A DNA stretch of 64,000 nt. It comes from Ramlibacter cellulosilyticus (lineage in GTDB: Bacteria; Pseudomonadota; Gammaproteobacteria; Burkholderiales; Burkholderiaceae_C). The translations under genes were made by a program, and so were the position numbers. The stretch is from assembly GCF_014297465.1 (NCBI RefSeq), contig NZ_JACORT010000003.1:1-64000 (forward strand), written 5' to 3'. Shown here piece by piece: positions 38,998 to 48,071 of the stretch. Under the pieces are notes generated by a model. That model ran no database searches and was not told where the DNA came from. It saw nothing but the letters and a program-made list of their open reading frames with translations. Position 1 is the stretch's first letter. The number at the start of each line of letters is the position of its first letter.

Positions 38998-40374
38998 ATG
39001 GCGATCGCCGTCGCGCTGGTCGTGCTGGCCCTGGGCTCGGTCCTGTTCCACTTCCTGAGCCCCTGGTACTTCACGCCGATCGCCTCCAACTGGCACGAGA
39101 TCGACCAGACGATCTCCATCACCTTCTGGGTGACCGGCTTCGTATTCGTCGCGGTGGGCCTGTTCACCGCCTGGTGCGTGGTCCGCTACCGCCACCGCGA
39201 AGGCGGGCGCGCGAGCTACGAACCCGAGAGCAAGAAGCTGGAATGGTGGCTCCTGGTCCTCACGGCGGGCGGAGTGGCCGCCATGCTGGCCCCGGGCCTG
39301 CTGGTGTGGGCGAAGGTCATCCACGTGCCGGAAGACGCGCTGGTGATCGAGGCGGTCGCCCAGCAGTGGCACTGGAACTACCGGCTGCCGGGCAAGGACG
39401 GAAAGCTGGGCACGGTCCACCCGCGCTTCGTCACCGATGCCAACCCGTTCGGGCTCAATGCAGCCGACGCGAGCGGCCGCGACGACGTGCTGGTGGCCAG
39501 CCCCGAACTGCACGTGCCGCTCGGCAAGCCCGTCAAGCTGCTGCTGCGCTCCAAGGACGTGCTGCACAACTTCTCGATCGCGCAGCTGCGCGTCAAGATG
39601 GACCTGGTGCCGGGCCTCGTCTCCTACACGTGGTTCACGCCGACCCGCACCGGATCCTTCGACCTGCTTTGCGAGGAACTCTGCGGCGTCGGCCACTTCG
39701 CCATGCGCGGCCGCCTGGTGGTGGACGAGCCGGCGGTCTACCAGGCGTGGCTGGACCGGCAGTCCACCGTGGCCGTGGCGAGTGCCCGCGCGCCGGGCGA
39801 CGCGGTCGCCGGCAAGGCCGCGTATGCCGTGTGCGCCGCCTGCCACGGCGCCAATGCCGAAGGCAACGTGGCGATGAACGCGCCCAAGCTGAGCGGGCAG
39901 GGCGGCTGGTACCTCCACCGGCAGCTGAACCTGTTCAAGCACGGGGCGCGCGGCACGCAGGAGAAGGACGTGTACGGCAAGGCCATGGCGCCGATGGCGG
40001 CCACGCTGGCGGACGACGCGGCCATCGCCAACGTGGTGGCCTACATCGCCAGCCTGCCCGACACGCCGGCGCCGACCACGATCAACGGCAACCTCGACAT
40101 CGGCCGGCGCAGCTTCGCGACCTGCGCGGCGTGCCATGGCGCCGACGGCGGCGGCATCGCGGCGACCAACGCCCCGCGCCTGAAGGGCATGAGCGACTGG
40201 TACATGGCCAGGCAACTGAAGAATTTCAGGGACGGCGTCCGCGGCCACCATCCGCAGGACATCTACGGGGGCCAGATGGCGCTGATTGCCGGAATGCTCA
40301 ACGACGACGCGGCAGTCGGTGACGTGCTGGCCCACATCAACACGCTTGCAGCAGGCAAGGGAGAGCCGCGATGA
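38998..40374 (+). CDS. coxB: Cytochrome c oxidase subunit II with two cytochrome c domains
   Basis: The protein has about 458 residues from ATG 38998; GTG 38953 would add 15. Two N-terminal membrane helices (MAIAVALVVLALGSVLFHFL and a second near 95-115) anchor a cupredoxin domain. The CuA ligands are in LLCEELCGVGHFAMRG (C-x3-C-x3-H-x2-M) with the further His in VLHNFSI; the electron-entry Trp is in QWHWNY. Two c-type haem domains are fused after it, CAACHGANAEG and CAACHGADGGG, each with later Met candidates. Such fusion lets the enzyme take electrons without a separate docked cytochrome c. It starts the coxBA operon and overlaps coxA by four bases. Confidence 0.92.
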   Translation: MAIAVALVVLALGSVLFHFLSPWYFTPIASNWHEIDQTISITFWVTGFVFVAVGLFTAWCVVRYRHREGGRASYEPESKKLEWWLLVLTAGGVAAMLAPGLLVWAKVIHVPEDALVIEAVAQQWHWNYRLPGKDGKLGTVHPRFVTDANPFGLNAADASGRDDVLVASPELHVPLGKPVKLLLRSKDVLHNFSIAQLRVKMDLVPGLVSYTWFTPTRTGSFDLLCEELCGVGHFAMRGRLVVDEPAVYQAWLDRQSTVAVASARAPGDAVAGKAAYAVCAACHGANAEGNVAMNAPKLSGQGGWYLHRQLNLFKHGARGTQEKDVYGKAMAPMAATLADDAAIANVVAYIASLPDTPAPTTINGNLDIGRRSFATCAACHGADGGGIAATNAPRLKGMSDWYMARQLKNFRDGVRGHHPQDIYGGQMALIAGMLNDDAAVGDVLAHINTLAAGKGEPR

Positions 40375-42170
40375 CCAGCCACGCCGCGCATGACGAATCG
40401 GACTTCGCGCCGCCGGCGGAAGTGGGCGAGGTCGAGCTCTACCACCCCCGCACCTTCATCGGCAAGTACATCTGGAGCCAGGACGCCAAGGTGATCGCGC
40501 TGCAGTACGCGGTGACGGCCATCGCCATCGGCCTCGTCGCGCTGGTGTTCTCGTGGCTGATGCGCCTGCAGCTCGGGTTCCCCGGCCGCTTCTCCTTCAT
40601 CGACCCGAGCACGTACCTGCAGCTGGTGAGCATGCACGGGATGATCATGGTGATCTACCTGCTGACCGCGCTGTTCCTCGGCGGGTTCGGCAACTACCTC
40701 ATCCCGCTGATGGTGGGCGCGCGCGACATGGTGTTCCCGTACGTGAACATGGTGAGCTACTGGCTGTACCTGCTGGCCGTGCTCCTGCTGGTCGCGAGCT
40801 TCTTCGCGCCGGGCGGCCCGAGCGGCGCCGGCTGGACGCTGTACCCGCCCCAGGCCATCCTGGACGGCACGCCGGGAGCGCACCTGGGCATCATCCTGCT
40901 GCTCGTCTCCCTGATCGTGTTCGTCATCGGCTTCACCATGGGCGGCCTGAACTACGTGGTGACCGTGCTGCAGGCGCGCACGCGGGGCATGACGCTGATG
41001 CGGCTGCCGCTGACGGTGTGGGGCATCTTCATGGCCACCGTGCTGGCCCTGCTGGCCTTTCCCGCGCTGTTCGTCAGCGCCCTCATGATGCTGCTGGACC
41101 TGACGCTGGGCACCAGCTTCTTCATGCCCGCACTGGTGTCCATGGGGCAGCAACTGGATTACCGCGGCGGCAATCCGCTGCTGTTCCAGCACCTGTTCTG
41201 GTTCTTCGGCCATCCCGAGGTGTACATCGTGGCCCTGCCGGCCTTCGGCATCGTCTCCGACCTGATCAGCACCCATGCACGCAAGAACATCTTCGGCTAC
41301 CGCATGATGGTGTGGGCCATCCTGATCATCGGCGGCCTGAGCTTCATCGTGTGGGCGCACCACATGTACGTGAGCGGGATGAACCCGTACTTCGGCTTCT
41401 TCTTCGCCACCACCACGCTGCTGATCGCGGTGCCGACGGCCATCAAGGTCTACAACTGGGTGCTGACGCTGTGGCGCGGCAACATACACCTGAACGTGCC
41501 GATGCTGTTCGCCATCGCGTTCATCTTCACCTTCGTCAACGGCGGCCTGACCGGCCTGTTCCTGGGCAACGTGGTGGTCGACCTGCCGCTGTCCGACACG
41601 ATGTTCGTCGTCGCGCACTTCCACATGGTCATGGGCATCGCCCCCATCCTGGTGGTGTTCGGGGCGATCTACCACTGGTACCCGAAGATCACCGGCCGCA
41701 TGCTGGACGACACCCTGGGCAAGCTGCACTTCTGGGTCACCTTCGTCGGCACCTACGCGATCTTCTATCCCATGCACTACCTGGGGTTCATGGGGATCCC
41801 GCGGCGCTACTACGCGATAGGCGGCACCAACTTCATCCCCGATTCGGCGCACCTGCTGAATGCCTGGATCTCGCTCGCGGCCTTCGTGGTCGGGGCCGTG
41901 CAGCTGGTGTTCCTCTACAACCTGGTCGCCAGCTGCTTCCGGGGCCGGCCGGCCGGGCCCAACCCGTGGAACGCCACCACGCTGGAGTGGCAGACGGCGG
42001 AGACGCCGCCGAAGCACGGCAACTTCGGCAAGGAGCTGCCCGCCGTCTACCGGTGGGCCTACGACTACGGCGTGCCCGGCGTGAAGGCCGACTACATCCC
42101 GCAGAACGTCGCGCCGGCGGAGGTCGCGGCGGAAGCGTGGACCCGGGGCGCGCCGCGCGCGGGAGGCTAG
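40371..42170 (+). CDS. coxA: Cytochrome c oxidase subunit I
   Basis: This 599-residue catalytic subunit is a heme-copper oxidase with twelve or more membrane helices. FWFFGHPEVYIVALPAFGIVS contains the CuB His and cross-linked Tyr; GHPEV marks the A1 subfamily. AHHMYVSG holds the other two CuB His residues, and VVAHFHMVMGIAPI holds the haem ligands. It reduces O2 to water and pumps protons. It starts in the coxB stop codon (ATGA). The adjacent subunits III and IV complete the complex. Confidence 0.95.
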   Translation: MTSHAAHDESDFAPPAEVGEVELYHPRTFIGKYIWSQDAKVIALQYAVTAIAIGLVALVFSWLMRLQLGFPGRFSFIDPSTYLQLVSMHGMIMVIYLLTALFLGGFGNYLIPLMVGARDMVFPYVNMVSYWLYLLAVLLLVASFFAPGGPSGAGWTLYPPQAILDGTPGAHLGIILLLVSLIVFVIGFTMGGLNYVVTVLQARTRGMTLMRLPLTVWGIFMATVLALLAFPALFVSALMMLLDLTLGTSFFMPALVSMGQQLDYRGGNPLLFQHLFWFFGHPEVYIVALPAFGIVSDLISTHARKNIFGYRMMVWAILIIGGLSFIVWAHHMYVSGMNPYFGFFFATTTLLIAVPTAIKVYNWVLTLWRGNIHLNVPMLFAIAFIFTFVNGGLTGLFLGNVVVDLPLSDTMFVVAHFHMVMGIAPILVVFGAIYHWYPKITGRMLDDTLGKLHFWVTFVGTYAIFYPMHYLGFMGIPRRYYAIGGTNFIPDSAHLLNAWISLAAFVVGAVQLVFLYNLVASCFRGRPAGPNPWNATTLEWQTAETPPKHGNFGKELPAVYRWAYDYGVPGVKADYIPQNVAPAEVAAEAWTRGAPRAGG

Positions 42171-42174
42171 CGCC

Positions 42175-42870
42175 ATGACCATCGGCCTGGTGTTCCTCAC
42201 CCTGATGATGGCGGTCATCGTGTGGTGGCTGTTCCGCCAGACCATCCACGTGCAGCCGTGGCAGGCGCAGGCGTTGGACCTGACGGGGCACGAGGCCGTC
42301 CCGCGCCCGCCGGCGAGGACGGCGTTGTGGGTGTTCCTTGCCGTGGCGACTTCGCTCTTCGTGCTGTTCGTCAGCGCCTATGCGATGCGCCTGGGCCTGT
42401 CCGACTGGTCTCCCCTGCCACGGCCCCGGCTGCTGGTGCTGAACACCGCGCTGCTGGTGGGGGCCAGCCTGGCGATGCAGTGGACGGTGCATGCCGCGCG
42501 GCGGGGGCAGGGTGACGACGTGCGGCGCGGCCTGCTGGCCAGCGGGCTGCTGACGGGGGGCTTCCTGGCCGGGCAGCTGACCGTCTGGAAGCAGCTGGAC
42601 GACGCCGGCTTCTTCGTCGCCAGCAGTGCCGCCGCAGCCTTCTTCTACATGCTCACTGCGGTGCACGGCCTGCACGTGCTGGGTGGGCTGGTGGCGTGGC
42701 TGCGCGCGCTGCTGCGGGCCTGGCGATCTCCGGACGCGGGCGCGATCCGGCTGGGCGTCGAACTGTGCGCAACCTACTGGCACTACCTGCTCGCCGTCTG
42801 GGTGGTGCTGTACGCGCTGCTGGTTTCCGACGCATTCGGGATGGCGATCTGTTCGGCCGCGCCCTTGTGA
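42175..42870 (+). CDS. Cytochrome c oxidase subunit III-like protein, first copy
   Basis: The 231-residue protein begins MTIGLVFLTLMMAVIVWWLFRQTIHVQPW and has about seven hydrophobic segments. It carries subunit III features: TALWVFLAVATSLFVLFVSAYAMR, FFYMLTAVHGLHVLGGLVAW, and VELCATYWHYLLAVWVVLYALL, the helix VII block. It is clearly more diverged than the second copy, which follows after 22 bases. The first 45 residues resemble an extra membrane subunit. A duplicated subunit III suggests an alternative or asymmetric assembly; its role is not known. Confidence 0.85.
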   Translation: MTIGLVFLTLMMAVIVWWLFRQTIHVQPWQAQALDLTGHEAVPRPPARTALWVFLAVATSLFVLFVSAYAMRLGLSDWSPLPRPRLLVLNTALLVGASLAMQWTVHAARRGQGDDVRRGLLASGLLTGGFLAGQLTVWKQLDDAGFFVASSAAAAFFYMLTAVHGLHVLGGLVAWLRALLRAWRSPDAGAIRLGVELCATYWHYLLAVWVVLYALLVSDAFGMAICSAAPL

Positions 42871-42892
42871 GCGCGCCGGCGAGGACACGCAA

Positions 42893-43615
42893 ATGATGGT
42901 GCACCAGGAAAGCGAAATGACCGGCGCGTTGCCGGCACCGGCCGGGTGGCGAGGCGCCGTGGCGGACGTGTCCTCGGACCAGCGGGCGTTCAAGGACGTC
43001 CCCTGGGGCAAGCCGATGATGTGGATCTTCCTGCTCAGCGACACCTTCATCTTCGGCAGCTTCCTCATCTCGTACATGACGGTGCGCATGTCGACCACGG
43101 TCGACTGGCCCAATCCGAGCGAGGTGTTCTCGCTGACGATGTTCGGCCGGAACGTCCCCTTGCTGCTGATCGCGATCATGACCTTCGTCCTGATCACCAG
43201 CAGCGGCACGATGGCGCTGGCGGTCAACTACGGCTACCGGCGCGACCGCAAGACCACGGCCCTCCTGCTGCTGGCCACGGCGGCCCTGGGCGCCACCTTC
43301 GTCGGCATGCAGGCGTTCGAGTGGACCAAGCTGATCCACGAGGGCGTCCGGCCCTGGGGCAACCCGTGGGGCGCGGCGCAGTTCGGGTCGTCCTTCTTCA
43401 TGATCACCGGCTTCCACGGCACGCACGTGACCATCGGCGTGATCTTCCTGGTCATCGTCACCGCCAAGGTGCTGCGCGGAGACCTCGACCAGCAGAAGCC
43501 GGGCTTCCTGACCGGCCGCAGGGGCAACTACGAGATCGTCGAGATCCTGGGCCTGTACTGGCACTTCGTGGACCTGGTCTGGGTCTTCATCTTCGCGTTC
43601 TTCTATCTCTGGTAG
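42893..43615 (+). CDS. coxC: Cytochrome c oxidase subunit III, second copy
   Basis: This 240-residue protein begins MMVHQESEMTGALPAPAGW; ATG 42893 or 42896 could start it, with GAGGA 9 bases upstream. It has WGKPMMWIFLLSDTFIFGSFLISYMTVR, QAFEWTKLIHEGV, the highly conserved ITGFHGTHVTIGVIFLVIV, and EILGLYWHFVDLVWVFIFAFFYLW at the end. These are canonical subunit III blocks. Subunit III stabilises proton uptake and prevents turnover inactivation of subunit I. It is a better match to the family than the copy before it. Confidence 0.92.
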   Translation: MMVHQESEMTGALPAPAGWRGAVADVSSDQRAFKDVPWGKPMMWIFLLSDTFIFGSFLISYMTVRMSTTVDWPNPSEVFSLTMFGRNVPLLLIAIMTFVLITSSGTMALAVNYGYRRDRKTTALLLLATAALGATFVGMQAFEWTKLIHEGVRPWGNPWGAAQFGSSFFMITGFHGTHVTIGVIFLVIVTAKVLRGDLDQQKPGFLTGRRGNYEIVEILGLYWHFVDLVWVFIFAFFYLW

Positions 43616-43626
43616 CGGAGGCAGCC

Positions 43627-44019
43627 ATGGAGCACGCAGAGCATCATCCGGCCGCCGCGGGCGAACCGCCCGCCACGCAGGCGCACGGCCAGCAGCACCC
43701 GCTGGGCATCTACTTCAGGATCTGGGCGCTGCTGTTCGTGCTGAGCGCGATGTCGTACGCGGTCGACTACTTCCACGTGCAGGGGCTGCTGCGCTGGTCG
43801 CTGATCGTGATCTTCATGCTCCTGAAGGCGGGCCTGATCGTCGCGGTCTTCATGCACATGCTGTGGGAGCGGATGGCGCTGGTGTACGCGATCGTGGTCC
43901 CGCCCCTGCTGCTGGTCACGCTGGTGGCGATCGGCGCGCTCGAGGCCAACTACACCTGGCTGACGCGCGGCACCTTCTTCGCCGCCGAGGCCAGGCAGCC
44001 GCCGGCACCCACGCACTAG
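43627..44019 (+). CDS. Cytochrome c oxidase subunit IV-like protein
   Basis: The 130-residue membrane protein begins MEHAEHHPAAAGEPPATQAHGQQHPLG, a His/Ala-rich N-terminus, and has three hydrophobic segments: LGIYFRIWALLFVLSAMSYAV, LRWSLIVIFMLLKAGLIVAVFMHMLWE and YAIVVPPLLLVTLVAIGALEA. LKAGLIVAVFMHM is the marker of the bacterial COX4/CyoD-like subunit IV. It aids assembly of the oxidase. It follows subunit III after 11 bases. Confidence 0.88.
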   Translation: MEHAEHHPAAAGEPPATQAHGQQHPLGIYFRIWALLFVLSAMSYAVDYFHVQGLLRWSLIVIFMLLKAGLIVAVFMHMLWERMALVYAIVVPPLLLVTLVAIGALEANYTWLTRGTFFAAEARQPPAPTH

Positions 44020-44028
44020 GAGCCGGCC

Positions 44029-44541
44029 GTGCGCAGGCGCCTCTACTGGCTGTTGCCCGACCTGGCCAGCGCGCGGGCCACGATGGACGACCTGCTGCTC
44101 GTCGGTGTCGACGTGCACCGGATGCATTTCATGGGCCGAGAGGATTGCGACCTGTCCGGCCTGCATGCCGCCGGCGTGCTGCAGACCTCGGACGTGCTCC
44201 GCTCGGCGGAAGCCGGCCTGGTCGTCGGCGCCGCGGTCGGCGGCATGCTGGGCGCGCTGCTCGCGGGGCTCTTTCCGGCGCCCGACGGCGCGCTGCAATG
44301 GAGCCTCGTGCCCACGCTGGTCATCGGCGGTGCGCTGTTCGATGCATGGACGTCGAGCATGATCGGCATCTCCGTGCCGAACAGGTGCCTGGAACGGTTC
44401 GCGACGCACATCGCCCAGGGGCGCATCCTGCTGATGCTGGATGCGCCGCCGCAACGCGTGGGGGAGATCGCGGCGCGGATGCGCCAGCTGCATCCGGAAG
44501 CGCTGTCGGACCGCCGCGAGCTGGAGCTCGTGTTCAGGTGA
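44029..44541 (+). CDS. Small membrane protein at end of the oxidase operon
   Basis: The protein has 170 residues from GTG 44029, 9 bases after the subunit IV stop. It begins MRRRLYWLLPDLASARATMDDLLLVGVDVHRMHFMGRED. A central glycine-zipper-like hydrophobic stretch (GLVVGAAVGGMLGALLAGLFPA, about residues 63-84) and a second near 95-110 suggest membrane insertion. ISVPNRCLERFATHIAQGRILLMLDAPPQRVGEIAARM near the C-terminus resembles the DUF1269 type of soluble end domain. The function is unknown. Its place in the cox operon hints at assembly or stress adaptation, which is inference. Confidence 0.78.
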   Translation: MRRRLYWLLPDLASARATMDDLLLVGVDVHRMHFMGREDCDLSGLHAAGVLQTSDVLRSAEAGLVVGAAVGGMLGALLAGLFPAPDGALQWSLVPTLVIGGALFDAWTSSMIGISVPNRCLERFATHIAQGRILLMLDAPPQRVGEIAARMRQLHPEALSDRRELELVFR

Positions 44542-44560
44542 GCACGGCGGCCGGCGCCGC

Positions 44561-45697
44561 TCAGGCCGGCACCTGCCTGGCGCGCACCAGGTGCCGGTAG
44601 CGCAGGTTGAGCAGCACATAGCAGATCATCGTCGCCGTCATGCCCGCCAGCATGCCCTCGGGCCCGAGCGGCAGCATCAGCACGAGTGCGTTCAGCACGA
44701 ACACCGCCGCGGTGTTGGACAGCAGGTAGGGCCGCAGCTCCGGCACCTCCATGTAGTAGCCGTATTGCTTGCCCAGGAAGAACAGCACGGTGCCGGCGAC
44801 GGCGAGCTGGCGGAAATCCCCCGGGTCGAGGCCGCCCAGGATCGCATGCCGGACCAGCGAGCCCAGGATCGCCAGCCCGACGAGCAGGAAGAAGTGCGAG
44901 TAGAGGATCGAGTGCCCGGTCGTCAGCTTGCGATGCTCCAGCAGGTGGAAGCTGTCATAGTAGATCCACCAGATCGCCGACACCATGACGAATCCGCTGA
45001 TGGCGGCGGTGACGTTGGCGGGGTTCCAGGCGATGTCCGCCAGGGCCGCGGAGATGCTGATCACCGATTCGCCCAGCATGATGATGGTCAGCAGGCCGAC
45101 GCGCTCGACCAGGTGCGCCGTGTGCGCGGGCACCACGTGCAGGCGCCGGTTGAGCACCACCAGCGCCGCCATGTCGAACAGGATGCCGGCGTAGAAGACC
45201 ACGTAGCTCCAGGGCGGCGGCAGCAGGACCGAGGTCAGGCTGACCGCGGCGCCGATGGCGAACACGCTGCCCACCGTGGTCGCGATGCCACCCCGGTCGT
45301 GGTGCTTGCGCCTGGAGGCGAAGTACATCCCGGCGACGATCAGCCGCGCACCGCAGTAGCAGGCCACGGCCAGCGTGTACTTGCCAGGGTCGTGCGCGCC
45401 CTCCGAGATCTGCGCCGCGATCACGACCAGCAGGAACATCATCAGCAGCGTCGACAGCCGGTGCTGGCGGCTGTCGGTGTCGAAGCGATTGGCGTAGATC
45501 GTGTGGCCGGCCCAGATCCACCACACCGGCAGGAACACGAGCACGAAGTGCAGGAACTGCTGCGGCGCGATGTGGCCGTCGTGCGTTTCGCTCAGGATCT
45601 CGCCGACGTCGCGCAAGGCGACGACGAAGATCAGGTCGAAGAACAGCTCCAGCCAGGTCGCGTGCCGGTGCGGGTCGAAATATCTCAGGTCCTTCAC
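44561..45697 (-). CDS. ltrA: Low temperature requirement protein A (LtrA) family
   Basis: The 378-residue polytopic protein begins MKDLRYFDPHRHATWLELFFDLIFVVALRDVGE; the TWLELFFDLIFV block is the LtrA family hallmark. About eleven hydrophobic segments follow, with VERVGLLTIIMLGESVISI near residue 195 as a second conserved block. LtrA was named in Listeria for growth in cold, but its biochemical role is not known. It converges on the oxidase operon, 20 bases apart. Confidence 0.9.
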   Translation of the reverse strand: MKDLRYFDPHRHATWLELFFDLIFVVALRDVGEILSETHDGHIAPQQFLHFVLVFLPVWWIWAGHTIYANRFDTDSRQHRLSTLLMMFLLVVIAAQISEGAHDPGKYTLAVACYCGARLIVAGMYFASRRKHHDRGGIATTVGSVFAIGAAVSLTSVLLPPPWSYVVFYAGILFDMAALVVLNRRLHVVPAHTAHLVERVGLLTIIMLGESVISISAALADIAWNPANVTAAISGFVMVSAIWWIYYDSFHLLEHRKLTTGHSILYSHFFLLVGLAILGSLVRHAILGGLDPGDFRQLAVAGTVLFFLGKQYGYYMEVPELRPYLLSNTAAVFVLNALVLMLPLGPEGMLAGMTATMICYVLLNLRYRHLVRARQVPA

Positions 45698-45797
45698 GCA
45701 GCCATCGTAGGGGCTGGAGCCCGGCCATGCGCGTGCCGAGGCGTGTTCCGCCCCTCGGCAATGCTTTGTCCCCCTGGGGCCTGGGGGCGAAGGCGGG

Positions 45798-46655
45798 TCA
45801 GGCGGCCCGTCGCGGACGCAGCCGGAAGCCGAACTGGGTCGCGTGCAGCCGTGCCCATTCCTCCTCCGTGTCCACCTCGAGCGTCATCTTGCCGAGCGAG
45901 ACGCGCGCGGGGAAGCGCTCGATCGGCGCCGGCATCGCCGATTGCGAGACGATGGCGGCCGCTTCGATCGCGAAGCCGGTTTCCTCGAACATCGCCTGCA
46001 TGCCTTCGTAGGTGAAGAAGCGCACGTGCGTCACGTCGAGGATGCCCATCGCGTCATAGGCGAAGTGGCCGCGGGCCAGGTCCTGCAGGATGTCGATGTT
46101 CCCCACGTTGGGCAGGGTCACGACCACCTGCGCGTCGGGGCGCAGCCGCTCCGAAAGGAACGCGAGCTCCGCCCAGGGGTTGTACATGTGCTCCAGCACG
46201 TCGAGCAGCAGCACGGTGTCGACCGTCGCCACGCGCGCGAGGTCGTCCGCGCTCCATTGCTCGCGCGGCGCCGGGGTGACGTGGTCGAGGCGGCCGGCCG
46301 CCACCTGCGCGGCCTGCGGGTTCAGCTCGCAGCCCCAGGCCCACAGGCCGGGGAAGGCCTGCTTCATGCCGGCGGCGACGGCCCCCGTGGCGCAGCCGAT
46401 GTCCAGCAGCCGGCGCGGCGGATGCGCGAAGAACTCCCGGACGCCTTCCCGCGGATGCTCGCCGTACGAGAGGTCCTGGACGCCGATGCGGTCATCGAGG
46501 AGGCGCCACACGGGGCCGGGCGCCGTCCCGGCGGGTGCGGAGGCCGGGCCGGCCTGGGGATCCTGCTGCTGCATGGCAGGGGGCAGCGCCTGCGTCGCGG
46601 CGGCCTGGTTGCGCACCGCCATCACGGTGCGAAGGGCATTCATCAGCAGGGACAT
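45798..46655 (-). CDS. SAM-dependent methyltransferase
   Basis: This 285-residue class I methyltransferase starts at ATG 46655 (MSLLMNALRTVMAVRNQAAA) behind GGAGGAGGAG. SAM-binding motif I is RRLLDIGCATGAVAAGM (near residues 83-99). TVLLLDVLEHMYNPWAELAFL and VVVTLPNVGNI are the later motifs. The first 60 residues form a Pro/Ala-rich extension. YGEHPREGVREFFAHPPRRLLDIGC resembles methyltransferases in O-antigen or glycan loci, but no such genes are near. The substrate is unknown. Confidence 0.85.
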   Translation of the reverse strand: MSLLMNALRTVMAVRNQAAATQALPPAMQQQDPQAGPASAPAGTAPGPVWRLLDDRIGVQDLSYGEHPREGVREFFAHPPRRLLDIGCATGAVAAGMKQAFPGLWAWGCELNPQAAQVAAGRLDHVTPAPREQWSADDLARVATVDTVLLLDVLEHMYNPWAELAFLSERLRPDAQVVVTLPNVGNIDILQDLARGHFAYDAMGILDVTHVRFFTYEGMQAMFEETGFAIEAAAIVSQSAMPAPIERFPARVSLGKMTLEVDTEEEWARLHATQFGFRLRPRRAA

Positions 46656-46704
46656 GGCCGTGCTCCTCCTCCGGCGGGGATTGTGGCAGCGCCGGTGCCC
46701 TGCT

Positions 46705-48060
46705 TCACGCGGCGGGCGACCGGGGAGCGTGGCGCGGCCACGGGCGTGCGGCTTCCAGCTGCCCGGCGACGCCGAGAAGCAACGCTTCCGACCCGGGCCG
46801 CCCGAGGAAATGCGCGCCGATCGGCAAGCCGTCCGCATGCAGGGCCGCGGGCACGCCCAGGCCCGGGACGCCCGCGAAATTGGCGGCGCCGGTGAACGGC
46901 GCGTAGCGCACGCTGGCGACGAGGTTGGCCCACCAGCTGCGCCCGGCCCAGCCGTCCGCGGCCAGCGCGGTGCTGGTCGTCGTCGGCGTCAGGAGCAGGT
47001 CGTACGCACCCAGCTTGCGCAGCAGCGCGGCGCGCCAGCGCTCGCGCGCGCCGGGGCGGATCGCGCCGAGCCGCTGCGCCCACGCGCCCAGGGCGGCGTG
47101 CGTGCGCGTGCGGGGCTGCAGGCGGGCGGGATGGGGCAGGGTGCGGGCGTCCTCGTGCGTGCCCGCGAACCAGTGGGCGAAGACCGCGAGCGCGGTGGAC
47201 GTGGGCACGACGAAGTCGATGTCGTCGACGGCGTGCCCCAGCGTGCGCAGGAGCGCCGCCACCTCGCGCACCGCCTGGGCGACGCCCGGATCGGTCCGGA
47301 CGCCGGGCACGGGGCTGGTCGTCGCCAGCGCGATGCGCAGCTTGCCGGGCATGTCGATCGTGCCAAGCGCGGGCCGCTGCGCGAGCACGGACAGCACCAG
47401 CGCCGCATCCCGCGTGTTCGTCGCGAGCACGCCGTTGGCGGACATGCCGTACCAGGACCCGTTGCCGACGTCCGCGGGAACGACGCCGTCGCCCGGCTTC
47501 AGCCCCAGCACGCCGCAGGCCGCGGCGGGAATGCGCACGGAGCCCAGCCCGTCGTTGCCGTGCGCGACGGGCACCAGGCCCGCCGCGACGGCGGCCGCGC
47601 TGCCCCCCGAGGAGCCGCCCGGGGCGCGCTGCAGGTTCCACGGGTTGCGCGCGGTGCCCAGCGGGCCATCGCTCACGGGCCAGATGCACAGCTCCGGAAC
47701 GCGCGTGACGCCCACGACGACGGCGCCCGCGGCGCGCAGGCGGCGCACCACTTCGTGGTCCGCGGCGCTCGGCGCATCCGAGGTGGCTTCGGAGCCGACG
47801 CGCAGGGGCTCGCCGGCGACGGGGATGTTGTCCTTGACGGCGACCGGCACGCCCGCCAGCGGCAGGCTGGTGAGCCCCGGATGCGCGGCGAGCGCCTGCG
47901 CTTCCGCGATCGCCGCCGCCGCGCGCACGCGCTGGAAGGCGCCGATCGCCCCGTCCCGGGCCGCGATGGCCGCGAGGTGCGCGCGCACGGGCGCGTCCGC
48001 CGCGAACCGGCCGCTGCGCACCGCTTCGGCCATCTCGTGCGCGGGCAGGCCGAGGGGCAT
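46705..48060 (-). CDS. Amidase-signature family hydrolase
   Basis: This 451-residue amidase begins MPLGLPAHEMAEAVRSGRF. The Ser-cisSer-Lys triad is present: Lys in GVPVAVKDNIPV (near residue 77), and the glycine-rich signature PGGSSGGSAAAVAAGLVPVAHGNDGLGSVRIPAAACGVLGLKP holds both Ser residues; GNDGLGS replaces the usual GTDGGGS. It hydrolyses a carboxamide. It has no signal peptide. It lies 11 bases downstream of the chemoreceptor gene on the same strand, so the two may be co-transcribed. Confidence 0.88.
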   Translation of the reverse strand: MPLGLPAHEMAEAVRSGRFAADAPVRAHLAAIAARDGAIGAFQRVRAAAAIAEAQALAAHPGLTSLPLAGVPVAVKDNIPVAGEPLRVGSEATSDAPSAADHEVVRRLRAAGAVVVGVTRVPELCIWPVSDGPLGTARNPWNLQRAPGGSSGGSAAAVAAGLVPVAHGNDGLGSVRIPAAACGVLGLKPGDGVVPADVGNGSWYGMSANGVLATNTRDAALVLSVLAQRPALGTIDMPGKLRIALATTSPVPGVRTDPGVAQAVREVAALLRTLGHAVDDIDFVVPTSTALAVFAHWFAGTHEDARTLPHPARLQPRTRTHAALGAWAQRLGAIRPGARERWRAALLRKLGAYDLLLTPTTTSTALAADGWAGRSWWANLVASVRYAPFTGAANFAGVPGLGVPAALHADGLPIGAHFLGRPGSEALLLGVAGQLEAARPWPRHAPRSPAA

Positions 48061-48071
48061 GGTGCGTGGCC

